The notes under the pieces: model-generated | The model's input: only the letters and a program-made list of their open reading frames with translations | The model's database searches: none | What the model was told of the DNA's origin: nothing | Made by a program: the position numbers and the translations under genes | From: Sulfuriferula sp. | Lineage (GTDB): Bacteria; Pseudomonadota; Gammaproteobacteria; Burkholderiales; Sulfuriferulaceae | DNA length: 64,000 nt | Direction: 5' to 3' | Assembly: GCA_031291235.1 (NCBI GenBank) | Contig: JARLJL010000022.1 | Coordinates: forward strand, 394,355-458,354 | In this document: piece after piece, positions 11,308-19,408 of the stretch | Numbering within the stretch: the first letter of the stretch is position 1 | Layout of the letters: each line of letters opens with the position of its first letter

Positions 11308-11337
11308 ATTCTAACCTGATATACGGAGCGACAACAA
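11308..11337 (-). promoter_or_regulatory. Candidate mla operon promoter
   Basis: On the minus strand a TTGTTG -35 (11332-11337) and a TAGAAT -10 (11308-11313) are separated by 18 bp and lie about 30 bp before mlaF. Called by eye; the match to the sigma-70 consensus is moderate. Confidence 0.45.
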
Positions 11338-11348
11338 ATATATCAGGT
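11314..11348. promoter_or_regulatory. Perfect 10-bp inverted repeat, operator-like
   Basis: Arms ACCTGATATA (11314-11323) and TATATCAGGT (11339-11348) are exact reverse complements separated by 15 bp. The left arm abuts the proposed -10 of mlaF and the right arm lies just upstream of the -35, so a dimeric regulator bound here would cover the promoter. It also lies upstream of the divergent LLM oxidoreductase gene. Regulator unknown. Confidence 0.45.
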
Positions 11349-11427
11349 ACTTTTAAAGCCAAATACGGTTTGGCGTTTTGGCAACAATAATGGCATCATA
11401 AGACCAATATTGATCCTATATAAAATT

Positions 11428-12480
11428 ATGCAACTCGACCTGTTTTACGAAATTTCGCAACCGCCCCAACTTGATCGCAACGAAGCCGATGCATTTATGC
11501 AAACCCTGAATGAAATTGAATTGGCCGATCGCCTGGGTTTCGGTTGTGCGTGGCTGGTTGAACATCACTTCATGCGCGGCTATTCGCACTCATCCAAACC
11601 CGATCTGGTACTGGCAGCGGCAAGCCAGCGCACGCACAACATCAGGCTGGGTCTGGGTGTTACACCCCTGCCCTACCATCATCCGATCCACGTTGCAGAA
11701 CGCGCTGCCACACTGGACATTTTATCCAACGGCCGATTCGAGCTTGGTATCGGACGCGGTTTTTCACCGCAGGAATATCAGGCATTCGGCGCAGACATGC
11801 GCCACAGCCGGACCTTGACCGCCGAGTCGCTGGCCATTCTGCAACTGGCTTTTGCACGACGCCCGGTGAGCTTTCACGGCGAACATTATCATCTGGATGC
11901 ACTGGACATTCTGCCTTATTCCATTCAACAACCACATCCGCCGATCTGGACCGCTGCGGTGAGTCCGGACACATTTACCTGGGCAGCAGAACAACAACTA
12001 GGCGTACTGGCCGGACCGTTCAAGCCGTGGATGATGGTCAAGCAGGATATCAGCCACTACCTGAATGCATGGCAAAACGAGGCTGCACCGCGCGCGGGCA
12101 TGACTGTCGGCATTTTATGCTTGCCGGACGGCAAACGGGCAAAAACCCTGGCCAAAGACGCATTGATCTGGTTTTATCAGCAATTATTTGCCACGACCTT
12201 GCCGGTTCTGGAAAAGCTATATCCAAGTTACGAACATTTCCACGACCTTGGACGATTCCGCAATTTACTGAAACTGGGCATCAATTTAACCATGCTGGAG
12301 ACATTCGGTATGGTTGTGACCGGATCGCCTGCAGAATGCATCGACAAACTACAAAAGTATCGCGAAGCGGGCGTCACCAATCTGCTTTGTGCCGTCGGAG
12401 CAGGCGCACTGGACACCGGAATTATTCAGGAATCGATGCAGTGCATAGCCAGCGAAGTCATGCCGGCACTGCGCGATTAA
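11428..12480 (+). CDS. LLM-class flavin-dependent oxidoreductase
   Basis: A 350-residue luciferase-like TIM-barrel protein that would use reduced FMN or F420-type flavin to oxidise an unknown organic substrate. N-terminal MQLDLFYEISQPPQ and GFGCAWLVEHHFMRGYS, the RLGLGVTPLPYHHP strand and ELGIGRGFSPQEY are hallmarks of the bacterial luciferase superfamily. I take ATG 11428; an in-frame TTG 18 bp upstream is possible, and neither has a strong ribosome-binding site. The SDR gene follows after 1 bp, so the two are probably co-expressed. Confidence 0.85.
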   Translation: MQLDLFYEISQPPQLDRNEADAFMQTLNEIELADRLGFGCAWLVEHHFMRGYSHSSKPDLVLAAASQRTHNIRLGLGVTPLPYHHPIHVAERAATLDILSNGRFELGIGRGFSPQEYQAFGADMRHSRTLTAESLAILQLAFARRPVSFHGEHYHLDALDILPYSIQQPHPPIWTAAVSPDTFTWAAEQQLGVLAGPFKPWMMVKQDISHYLNAWQNEAAPRAGMTVGILCLPDGKRAKTLAKDALIWFYQQLFATTLPVLEKLYPSYEHFHDLGRFRNLLKLGINLTMLETFGMVVTGSPAECIDKLQKYREAGVTNLLCAVGAGALDTGIIQESMQCIASEVMPALRD

Positions 12481-12481
12481 T

Positions 12482-13363
12482 ATGCGCGTACTGCTTACCG
12501 GCAGCAGCAGCCATCTGGCACAAGCCTTGTTGCCTATGCTATGCGATATACCGGAAATATCCGGCATTACCGGCGTCGACCTCAGGCCAGGCAATTTCGC
12601 CCATCCCAAATACAGCAGCATACAAGCCGATCTGACCGGAGCGGAACTCAAGCCGCTATTGCATAGTCAGGATGCAGTTGTCCATCTGGCATTCGTCGTG
12701 CTGCGCGGCAAAACGCCAGTATCCGTCATGCGCGCGGTCAATCTGGACGCATCGCAACGGCTGTTCGACGCTGCTACAACATCAGGCATAACGCGCATCA
12801 TTCATTTATCCAGCGCATCAGTTTACGGCGATGGCGAAAATCTTGACGAACAAGCATCGATGCGTCCCATACCCGGATTCCTGTACGCTGAACATAAAGC
12901 CGAACTGGAACGTTGGCTGATACAAAACCATCCGCAAATAATCCGGCTGCGCCCGCACATCATCCTGGGCAGGCACGCGCAGCCGTTACTCATCAATCTG
13001 TTACGTCAGCCGTGCTATGTCAAACTGCCCGACCCGCAACCGTTGCTGCAATGCGTACACGAGGACGACGTATCGCGGGCGATTATCCAGACTCTGCTGC
13101 ACCCCGCTAACGGTGCATATAATCTTGCGGCAGACGAGGTCTTCAGCTTTCGCGATGCAATCTTGTGTCGCCACCGGTTAGGCCTGCCTATTCCGGCCTC
13201 GCTCGCTAAAATCGCGCTCAAGCTCGCATGCAAGACAGCCGGAATAGGCGGAGAAGCCGGGTGGATCGACGGCGTGCATCGTAGTCTGACGCTGGATTGC
13301 AGCAAAGCCAAGCGCGACCTGAACTGGCAGGCGCAAATCGGCGCGTGGGAAATGCTGGCCTGA
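12482..13363 (+). CDS. NAD(P)-dependent epimerase/dehydratase (extended SDR)
   Basis: A 293-residue extended short-chain dehydrogenase. The N-terminal LLTGSSSHLAQALLPML is a variant of the GxxGxxG dinucleotide loop. LSSASVYGDG gives the catalytic Ser region, and YAEHKAELE contains the Y-x-x-x-K pair. Substrates in this family are usually nucleotide sugars or related hydroxy compounds, but nothing here fixes the substrate. It is coupled to the LLM gene upstream. It converges on arsB with a 6-bp gap and no obvious terminator. Confidence 0.8.
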   Translation: MRVLLTGSSSHLAQALLPMLCDIPEISGITGVDLRPGNFAHPKYSSIQADLTGAELKPLLHSQDAVVHLAFVVLRGKTPVSVMRAVNLDASQRLFDAATTSGITRIIHLSSASVYGDGENLDEQASMRPIPGFLYAEHKAELERWLIQNHPQIIRLRPHIILGRHAQPLLINLLRQPCYVKLPDPQPLLQCVHEDDVSRAIIQTLLHPANGAYNLAADEVFSFRDAILCRHRLGLPIPASLAKIALKLACKTAGIGGEAGWIDGVHRSLTLDCSKAKRDLNWQAQIGAWEMLA

Positions 13364-13369
13364 ATCCGT

Positions 13370-14674
13370 TTACGCCAGCACCAGCGCCAGCGTCAGCAAC
13401 ACCGCCAACAAAACGGGGACAGTCAGCACGATGCCAATGCGGAAATACTGCCCCCAGCCGATATTCATCCCGCGCTGCATGAGTATATGCAGCCAGAGCA
13501 ATGTCGCCAGACTGCCGATCGGCGTGATTTTCGGTCCCAGATCGCAACCGATAATATTGGCATATACCATAATTTCCCGCATCGCCGGCGTCACGTTCGC
13601 CTGAGCTATGGCAAGGCTGCCGGCCAGCACAGCGGGCAGATTATTCATCACAGCCGACAACGCTGCCATAACAAACCCTGTCCCCACGGCTGTGGCGGTA
13701 AGTCCATGCTGTGTCAGCCACTCCAGTAGCGCTGCCAATTCCGCAGTCAGCCCCTGATTGCGAAGCGCATAAACAACCAGATACATCCCCAGTGAAAATA
13801 TCACCACTTGCCAGGGCGCCTCGCGCAACAGCGTCCAAACCGGAATGACGGCACGTTCCTGCCTGCCCACAAAATGCTCGCGCCCGGCGAGCAACACCAG
13901 CGCCAGAGCACCGGTACCCGTAATAAGCGAAGTCGGTATCAGCCAGCGTTGCGACAGGAAATATCCAGCCAGCAAGGCCGCCAGCACTACCCAGCCTGCA
14001 CGAAACACCAATGGATCACGAATTGCACTGGCAGGCAGTGCAAGCTCACTCGCATCGTACTGGCGCGGAATGTCCTTATGAAAATACCACATCAGTATCA
14101 GCAACGATGCCGCTACCGAAGCCAGATTAACCCAGCCCATGACAGCCGCATAATCGTTGAAGCCGATACCGGCATAATTGGCAGCAATAATATTGACCAG
14201 ATTGGAAATCTTGAACGGCAAACTGGCTGAATCGGCAACGAATCCGGCAGCCATGACAAACGCCAGCATGGCAGAAGGCGTAAAGCGCAAAGCACGCAAT
14301 ATTTCGATTACCAGCGGCGTCAGTATCAGTACCGCACCGTCATTGGCAAACAAGGCCGCGATGACCGCGCCCAGTAAAATTATAAGCACAAACAGCACAT
14401 TGCCTTGCCCTCGCGCCCAGCGTGCGATATGCAGCGCAGACCATTCGAAAAATCCTGCCGCATCCAGAATCAGCGAAATCAGTATCAGCGAAATCAGCGT
14501 AAATGTCGCATCCCATACGATATGCCATACCGTCGGAATATCGTGCCATGTAACCACGCCGGCAAGTAAAGCCGCCCCTGCGCCCAGCCATGCTGCGGTA
14601 CCGATACCCAGCCCTTTAGGCTGGGCAATCACCAACGCCAGCGTCGCCAGAAATATGACTAACGCCAGCAGCAT
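13370..14674 (-). CDS. arsB: Arsenite efflux permease, ArsB/SLC13-like
   Basis: A 434-residue polytopic membrane protein with about 11-12 hydrophobic segments and the ion-transporter-superfamily repeat layout. It matches ArsB-type arsenite/antimonite permeases in length. GCDLGPKITPIGSLATLLWLH near residue 385 is the conserved re-entrant region. Function is supported by its neighbours: its ATG overlaps the arsC stop (TAATG), with arsR next upstream. No arsA ATPase is present, so it would run on proton-motive force. Confidence 0.85.
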   Translation of the reverse strand: MLLALVIFLATLALVIAQPKGLGIGTAAWLGAGAALLAGVVTWHDIPTVWHIVWDATFTLISLILISLILDAAGFFEWSALHIARWARGQGNVLFVLIILLGAVIAALFANDGAVLILTPLVIEILRALRFTPSAMLAFVMAAGFVADSASLPFKISNLVNIIAANYAGIGFNDYAAVMGWVNLASVAASLLILMWYFHKDIPRQYDASELALPASAIRDPLVFRAGWVVLAALLAGYFLSQRWLIPTSLITGTGALALVLLAGREHFVGRQERAVIPVWTLLREAPWQVVIFSLGMYLVVYALRNQGLTAELAALLEWLTQHGLTATAVGTGFVMAALSAVMNNLPAVLAGSLAIAQANVTPAMREIMVYANIIGCDLGPKITPIGSLATLLWLHILMQRGMNIGWGQYFRIGIVLTVPVLLAVLLTLALVLA

Positions 14675-15081
14675 TACAGTAACCGGTTCGCCACTTCAGC
14701 GACCAGACGTGTACGAATTTCGTCGCGCACGGCGATAAAACTGTCCAGCGGTTCGCCGTGAGGATCGTGGAATGGCATATGTAGATTGGGGATAGCGCGG
14801 GGAAATACGGGACAGGCTTCCTTGGCGTTATCGCAAACGGTAATAACCAGATCTATAGTCTGGTCGATAATCGCGTCGATATCCTTCGGGTATAAACCGT
14901 CAGCTGAAATTCCCAGATTTTGCAGAGCCGCTATGGCGCCTTCGGCCACATTAGGTTGCGGACGCGTTCCGGCCGAAATGGCATGCACGTGTTCGCCCAG
15001 ATCGTGATTTACCAAGGCTTCAGCCATCTGGCTACGACAGGAGTTGCCTGTACACAATATCAATACTGTTTTCTTACTCAT
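14674..15081 (-). CDS. arsC: Arsenate reductase, LMW-phosphatase/thioredoxin type
   Basis: Reduces arsenate to arsenite for export. The 135-residue protein has the low-molecular-weight phosphatase P-loop CTGNSCRSQ with nucleophile Cys10. A second pair, Cys83 and Cys90 in VCDNAKEAC, marks the thioredoxin-coupled class (as in Staphylococcus pI258 ArsC) rather than the glutaredoxin class. The loop MPFHDPHG holds the general-acid Asp. The start ATG follows AAGGAG. It is driven by its own strong promoter downstream of arsR. Confidence 0.93.
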   Translation of the reverse strand: MSKKTVLILCTGNSCRSQMAEALVNHDLGEHVHAISAGTRPQPNVAEGAIAALQNLGISADGLYPKDIDAIIDQTIDLVITVCDNAKEACPVFPRAIPNLHMPFHDPHGEPLDSFIAVRDEIRTRLVAEVANRLL

Positions 15082-15113
15082 CGAATATACTCCTTAGATC
15101 GCAATATATTCGA
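15081..15113. promoter_or_regulatory. Inverted repeat, candidate ArsR operator
   Basis: Exact 9-bp arms TCGAATATA (15081-15089) and TATATTCGA (15105-15113) flank 15 bp. One arm overlaps the first base of arsC and the other touches the -10 hexamer of the arsC promoter, a sensible place for ArsR repression relieved by arsenite. No footprint evidence; assignment is by position and symmetry. Confidence 0.5.
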
Positions 15114-15140
15114 TTATACAGATATATTATGACGGGACAA
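15113..15140 (-). promoter_or_regulatory. Sigma-70 promoter for arsC-arsB
   Basis: Minus-strand TTGTCC (15135-15140), 16 bp spacer, then a perfect TATAAT (15113-15118), with AAGGAG and the arsC ATG about 30 bp downstream. This lies between arsR and arsC, so arsCB can be transcribed apart from arsR. Confidence 0.7.
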
Positions 15141-15187
15141 TGACCGCATTTGAACGCAGCAAAAATTGCGCCCCTGACAACACACAA

Positions 15188-15538
15188 TCAGCTAGCGCAG
15201 CAACGCGCCGGGCGATTATCCATGGTCAACAAACGCTGATTATCCAGCTGCCGGGCAGCATCACTCTGCCAGACACCCTGCAAGGCAGCAAAAACAGCCT
15301 TACCCCATTCAGGCATTTCAGGGGCCAGTTGATAATATATCCAGGTGCCGTCGCGGCGCATGCTCAACATGCCAGTATCGCGTAGCACACTCAGATGTCG
15401 GGATACCTTGGGTTGGGGCATGTCCAGCGCATAATGCAATTCGCATACGCACAACTCGCCTTCCTGCGCCAGCAAAGCCAGAATCCGCCTCCTGGTTTCA
15501 TCAGAAAATGCATCGAAAAAATCCGCTTCGGTAACCAT
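15188..15538 (-). CDS. arsR: ArsR/SmtB-family arsenite-responsive repressor
   Basis: A 116-residue winged-helix repressor. Helix 3 carries ELCVCEL with Cys30 and Cys32, the classic As(III)-binding CVC motif. PKVSRHLSVLRDTGML is the DNA-recognition helix. The C-terminus ends in a second CC pair (RCCAS), which could add metal ligands. It begins 1 bp after the stop of the 118-residue unknown gene, so it is probably read through from the LysR cluster as well. arsC lies 106 bp downstream. Confidence 0.93.
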   Translation of the reverse strand: MVTEADFFDAFSDETRRRILALLAQEGELCVCELHYALDMPQPKVSRHLSVLRDTGMLSMRRDGTWIYYQLAPEMPEWGKAVFAALQGVWQSDAARQLDNQRLLTMDNRPARCCAS

Positions 15539-15539
15539 A

Positions 15540-15896
15540 TCAATCCTGCCGAAGTTTTGCTATATGCGATTCATAATGACGCTTGAAGACGCGCTCCAGC
15601 TCATCAATCACCTCGACAGCCGGCACACTATGTATCATGTGACGTGACATCTGGTCTGAAGTGTCGTGCAACAGCTTGTTCGGCTCCAGCATCGGATATG
15701 TCGCACGCAAACGTTTGATTGCCTTGACCACGCTTTCATGATCAGGACGTTCGATAACGACCGGCTGCGGTACTTCAACCGGCACATCGCCCTGCGGACG
15801 GGACGACAGAAATGTCAGAAAATCCTGAACAGTTTGCTGCTGTCCCGGATTTAGCTCACGGTATAGATTCAATAATTCGCGCTCTGCAGAAGTCAT
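15540..15896 (-). CDS. Conserved-looking protein of unknown function (118 aa)
   Basis: I do not recognise this family. The protein is 118 residues, soluble, with no signal peptide or cysteine motif. It has a helical N-terminus (ERELLNLYRELNPGQQQTV), a Pro/Val-rich linker around residues 35-50 and a helical C-terminal half containing ERVFKRHYESHIAKLRQ. It overlaps the amidotransferase-like gene by 4 bp (ATGA) and is followed 1 bp later by arsR. The tight coupling suggests a partner or adaptor of the amidotransferase-like protein, which is inference. Confidence 0.6.
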   Translation of the reverse strand: MTSAERELLNLYRELNPGQQQTVQDFLTFLSSRPQGDVPVEVPQPVVIERPDHESVVKAIKRLRATYPMLEPNKLLHDTSDQMSRHMIHSVPAVEVIDELERVFKRHYESHIAKLRQD

Positions 15897-16639
15897 TCTG
15901 ATTTGACTACATTTAAATTAAACACCGGCATTTTATGTCTTTCCGTCATCAAATCCAATGCCGTCACCAGTGCCAGACAAATGTCGGCAGCGGTTTTCTG
16001 TCCTTCGCCCCAATTGGCACGCGCCTGATCCAGAATCTCGCCAATATTATCAGGGAGCGGACGATTGTCTTCCATCATCATGTCTTCGATCATGCCCGGC
16101 TTGATTTCCGGACGAAACAGCATCGCATAGCTAAGATCGTCCGGACGCACAGCCAGCCAGCGGCCTTCGTCGTCGACCACTATTGGCTCCATCCCTGCAG
16201 GCAGAGCGGCACTGCCGTTATACATCACCAGCAGCTTCTTACCATCTACCGCATTAGCCAGAGGATCATCGCAACCGGCTTCGGTCTTGTGACAGGTTGT
16301 CCAGTAGGCATTGAAATAAGGCTCATCGCTGACTTCACCGCCTTCGTGCAGCACCATTACCAGCGCACCGAAACCAATACCAACAATGGGACGACGCATT
16401 TTCTTGAAATTCGTCACCAGACGCAATTCTTGCGCCAGCCATGGACTCGCTTCCTCGTCAGTCACTGGATACGCGCCGCCCAACAGCCATAATGCATCGT
16501 GCTGGGTTGCCGTTGCCGGCAAATCCACACCTAGAAAAGGTCGCTGATACTGGAAACCGATATTTCGCGATTCCAGTTGCTTCTCTACCATACCCAGAAA
16601 TTCGGAATATGAATGTTGTACTAGCATGAATCTTTTCAT
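15893..16639 (-). CDS. Class I glutamine amidotransferase-like protein lacking the catalytic Cys and His
   Basis: A 248-residue protein with the GATase1 fold pattern seen in GuaA-like proteins: LWLLGGAYPVTDEEASPWL early and MRRPIVGIGFGALVMVLHEGG at the nucleophile elbow. The elbow reads G-I-G-F-G (residues 87-91), where active enzymes have G-x-C-x-G, so the cysteine nucleophile is replaced by Gly89. The usual F-H-P-E is F-R-P-E at 175-178, so the catalytic His is lost too, while Glu remains. It should not hydrolyse glutamine by the normal route and may be a binding or scaffold protein. It is 16 bp downstream of a LysR gene and overlaps the 118-residue gene. Confidence 0.75.
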   Translation of the reverse strand: MKRFMLVQHSYSEFLGMVEKQLESRNIGFQYQRPFLGVDLPATATQHDALWLLGGAYPVTDEEASPWLAQELRLVTNFKKMRRPIVGIGFGALVMVLHEGGEVSDEPYFNAYWTTCHKTEAGCDDPLANAVDGKKLLVMYNGSAALPAGMEPIVVDDEGRWLAVRPDDLSYAMLFRPEIKPGMIEDMMMEDNRPLPDNIGEILDQARANWGEGQKTAADICLALVTALDLMTERHKMPVFNLNVVKSE

Positions 16640-16655
16640 AATTGAGACCTGTTGA

Positions 16656-17549
16656 CTACGATTGAGGGGTTTCTGTAATAAGATCGATAAAGGATTGCAA
16701 CAATCTGGTACGAAATTTTTCCTGAGTATAAACCTGGGTCAAATCCCGACGTAATGGCGGATGCAACGGAATGGCTGCCAGTTTACCTAATTCACGCTCT
16801 TTTTCCACCGTCGCTTTTGATACGATCGCCACACCCAGCCCCGCTTCCACTGCACCTTTGATAGCCTCAGGGCTACCCAGTTCCATGACGACTTCAAGCA
16901 ACTCGGGTTGCACTCGATGTTCGCGCAAATACTGATCCACCACTTCGCGCGTGCCGGAACCGGGTTCGCGCCCGATATACGGTTCATTACCCAGCTGTTC
17001 CGGATGAATACTGTCAAACTGCGCCCATTCATGATCGATTGCGCAAATCACTACTAGCTCATCCCGATAAAATACCTGTGTAATCAGGCTGGGATGATGG
17101 GATGGCGACTCAACCAGACCGACATCCAGGCTATGGTCAATAATACGGTTTTCTATCGTTTGCGAATTGGCTACGAAAAGACGCAACTGCACCTGCGGAA
17201 AACGGGACTTAAACACGCCCAGCATTTGGGGTAACATGTAATCTGCGATGGTGGTCGACGCGCCTATCATCAATGCGCCATTAATCTGATCGCCCATTTC
17301 CGCCAGGCGCGTTTCCATTTCCGCCGTCATGCCCAGAATTTTCTCGGCATATTGCATTGCCAGTTCACCGGCGGGTGTCAGGATAATCTTGCTGGGAGTA
17401 CGTTCAAACAAGCTGATATTCAGCTGAGCCTCCAGCTGCTTAACCTGAAAAGTGACGGCAGGTTGCGTCATGCACAAACATTCTGCCGCTTTTGTGAAAC
17501 TCAATTGCTTGGCGACAGTGTAGAATACTTGGAGTCGGCGATCGGCCAT
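16656..17549 (-). CDS. LysR-family regulator, CbbR/YeiE-like
   Basis: A 297-residue LysR regulator. The N-terminal winged helix RLQVFYTVAKQLSFTKAAE is followed by a periplasmic-binding-protein-like effector domain. GSGTREVVDQYL and MELGSPEAIKGAVEAGLG are shared by the CbbR/CysB/YeiE branch, which senses small metabolites in carbon fixation or sulfite metabolism. I start at ATG 17549, since the upstream in-frame stretch is not family-like. It lies on the same strand as the amidotransferase-like gene. The divergent neighbour is the membrane protein at 17623. Confidence 0.87.
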   Translation of the reverse strand: MADRRLQVFYTVAKQLSFTKAAECLCMTQPAVTFQVKQLEAQLNISLFERTPSKIILTPAGELAMQYAEKILGMTAEMETRLAEMGDQINGALMIGASTTIADYMLPQMLGVFKSRFPQVQLRLFVANSQTIENRIIDHSLDVGLVESPSHHPSLITQVFYRDELVVICAIDHEWAQFDSIHPEQLGNEPYIGREPGSGTREVVDQYLREHRVQPELLEVVMELGSPEAIKGAVEAGLGVAIVSKATVEKERELGKLAAIPLHPPLRRDLTQVYTQEKFRTRLLQSFIDLITETPQS

Positions 17550-17622
17550 ATGCGGTCCGCTGTAAAAAAACATTAATGATACATTCAAACATATTTAGTG
17601 CGATGAAGATAGGTAGTTGTTT

Positions 17623-18174
17623 ATGAGCGACGCATGGAAAAACCTCGACCTGGAAGGCGATGGTTTGCAGGCTGCCAATATGAAGCTGGTGCAGCAAATG
17701 AAGAAACGTCGGCAAGCCTATATTTTATTGGCATTCTTTCCGCTCGGTCTGCACCGCGATTATCTGGAAGACGTACGCGCGGGTTGGCTGTATCGAATTG
17801 CTAGCGTAGCCGTGATTGCAGGATACTGGTTGGGCTATATTTGGCCCGCTGCGCTTTTGACTATCCTGATAGCCGGATTTGCCCTGTACGACATACGTTG
17901 GATAGAAGACCGCGTAGCCGCCATTAACAAGGCGCTACGCATACAGACCTATAAAACCAAGCCAACAGCACAAATGCCACAGGGATTTCGCGGCCGCTAC
18001 ACAGACGAAGGGCTGGACGACTATCTCAGAATCAAGGAACAGGAACGTGGCGGGCATGTCGCACCAGGGAAAGATCCCGCTCTGAATAGCCGCAGCCGCG
18101 CGCCCTCATTTGCCGAACAGGAAGCCATGCTCAAAGCATTGACTAAATCAAAAACCGACTCAAAACCCGACTAA
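17623..18174 (+). CDS. Small membrane protein, TM2-like
   Basis: A 183-residue protein with a short soluble N-terminus, then KKRRQAYILLAFFPLGLHRDYL (residues about 29-50), which resembles the TM2 domain's first helix and HR-x-Y loop. Further hydrophobic segments run to about residue 95 (VAVIAGYWLGYIWPAALLTI). The remaining 80 residues are polar and charged, with RGRYTDEGLDDYLRIKEQERG. Function is not known. ATG 17623 is preceded by a purine-rich GATAGG. lplT begins 8 bp after its stop, suggesting a joint transcript with a membrane-lipid role. Confidence 0.7.
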   Translation: MSDAWKNLDLEGDGLQAANMKLVQQMKKRRQAYILLAFFPLGLHRDYLEDVRAGWLYRIASVAVIAGYWLGYIWPAALLTILIAGFALYDIRWIEDRVAAINKALRIQTYKTKPTAQMPQGFRGRYTDEGLDDYLRIKEQERGGHVAPGKDPALNSRSRAPSFAEQEAMLKALTKSKTDSKPD

Positions 18175-18181
18175 ACGCTGC

Positions 18182-19408
18182 ATGAACCTTGGTTTTTATA
18201 TCATATTGACGGCGCAGTTCTTATCTGCGCTGGCCGACAACGCTTTGCTGTTCGCAGCCATCGCCTTGTTAAAAGATCTTCATGCCCCCAGCTGGCATAC
18301 ACCGGTACTGCAAGAGTTTTTCGTGCTGTCCTATATCGTACTGGCTCCTTTTGTAGGCGCATTTGCCGATGCCATTCCCAAAGGCAGAGTCATGTTCATC
18401 AGCAACAACATCAAGCTCGCGGGATGTTTTACCATGCTGGCCGGCCTGAATCCGCTTTTTGCATACGGTATCGTCGGACTGGGAGCAGCCGCATATTCGC
18501 CGGCCAAGTACGGCATACTCACCGAATATTTGCCACCAGAAAAACTGGTTGCAGCCAATGCCTGGATGGAGGGAGCAACCGTTTTTGCCATCATCCTCGG
18601 CGCCATCATTGGCGGCTTAATGCTGAATCCGCATATCAGCGCCACCATGACAACTTACATCCCATGGCCTGGACACATTGACGTAGCTAAATTTGCTATT
18701 GTGCTGATTACCCTGCTTTACATGGCGGCAGCCGCAGCGAATTTATTTATCCCGGTCACGGCACCAGACCATCGCCCGCCACGCAAAGACCCGCTATCCC
18801 TGTTACGCGATTTCGGACACAGTTTCAATCAATTGTGGCGCGACCCGCTCGGGCAAGTCTCGCTGGCTGTCACAACCCTGTTTTGGGGAGCAGGTGCGAC
18901 CCTGCGCCTGGTGATATTGACCTGGGCATTACTGGTCCTGAAATTCGATATGCAACAAGCCACGCAGCTCACCGCACTGGTCGCAGTCGGTATCGCGCTG
19001 GGTTCAGTTGCTGCGGGACGCTACGTCAAGCTGGCCGACTCGGTCAAAGTCATCCCTACCGGCATACTCATGGGCGTCATCGTCATGAGCATGGTGCTGG
19101 TCACCAATCCCATACTGGCAGCAATACTGTTAATGGTAATAGGCATATTGGGCGGTTTCTTCGTCGTACCCATGAACGCCTTGCTGCAACACCGAGGACA
19201 TTTACTGATGGGCGCAGGCCACTCCATCGCCGTGCAAAATTTCAATGAAAATCTGTCCATCCTCATTATGCTGGGTTTATATGCCCTGCTCGACAGCGCA
19301 CACTGGTCCATCAATGCCATTACCATCGTATTCGGCGCATTTATCAGCCTGTCGATGCTGATTATCCAGATTCATTACCGCCATATCGACCCCACGCACC
19401 ATGCCTGA
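18182..19408 (+). CDS. lplT: Lysophospholipid transporter LplT (MFS)
   Basis: A 408-residue major-facilitator protein with about twelve membrane helices that flips lysophospholipid to the inner leaflet for re-acylation. NLGFYIILTAQFLSALADN, FVLSYIVLAPFVGAFADAIPKGRVM and AAAYSPAKYGILTEYLPP are LplT signatures. In E. coli it pairs with the acyltransferase Aas; no aas is in this window. The helicase gene overlaps its end by 8 bp. Confidence 0.9.
   Translation: MNLGFYIILTAQFLSALADNALLFAAIALLKDLHAPSWHTPVLQEFFVLSYIVLAPFVGAFADAIPKGRVMFISNNIKLAGCFTMLAGLNPLFAYGIVGLGAAAYSPAKYGILTEYLPPEKLVAANAWMEGATVFAIILGAIIGGLMLNPHISATMTTYIPWPGHIDVAKFAIVLITLLYMAAAAANLFIPVTAPDHRPPRKDPLSLLRDFGHSFNQLWRDPLGQVSLAVTTLFWGAGATLRLVILTWALLVLKFDMQQATQLTALVAVGIALGSVAAGRYVKLADSVKVIPTGILMGVIVMSMVLVTNPILAAILLMVIGILGGFFVVPMNALLQHRGHLLMGAGHSIAVQNFNENLSILIMLGLYALLDSAHWSINAITIVFGAFISLSMLIIQIHYRHIDPTHHA

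Noticed and set aside
13808..14738. Plus-strand frames of 140 and 186 codons opposite arsB
   Set aside because: Shadow frames of a membrane-protein gene, rich in Ser/Thr/Ala with no recognisable domain.
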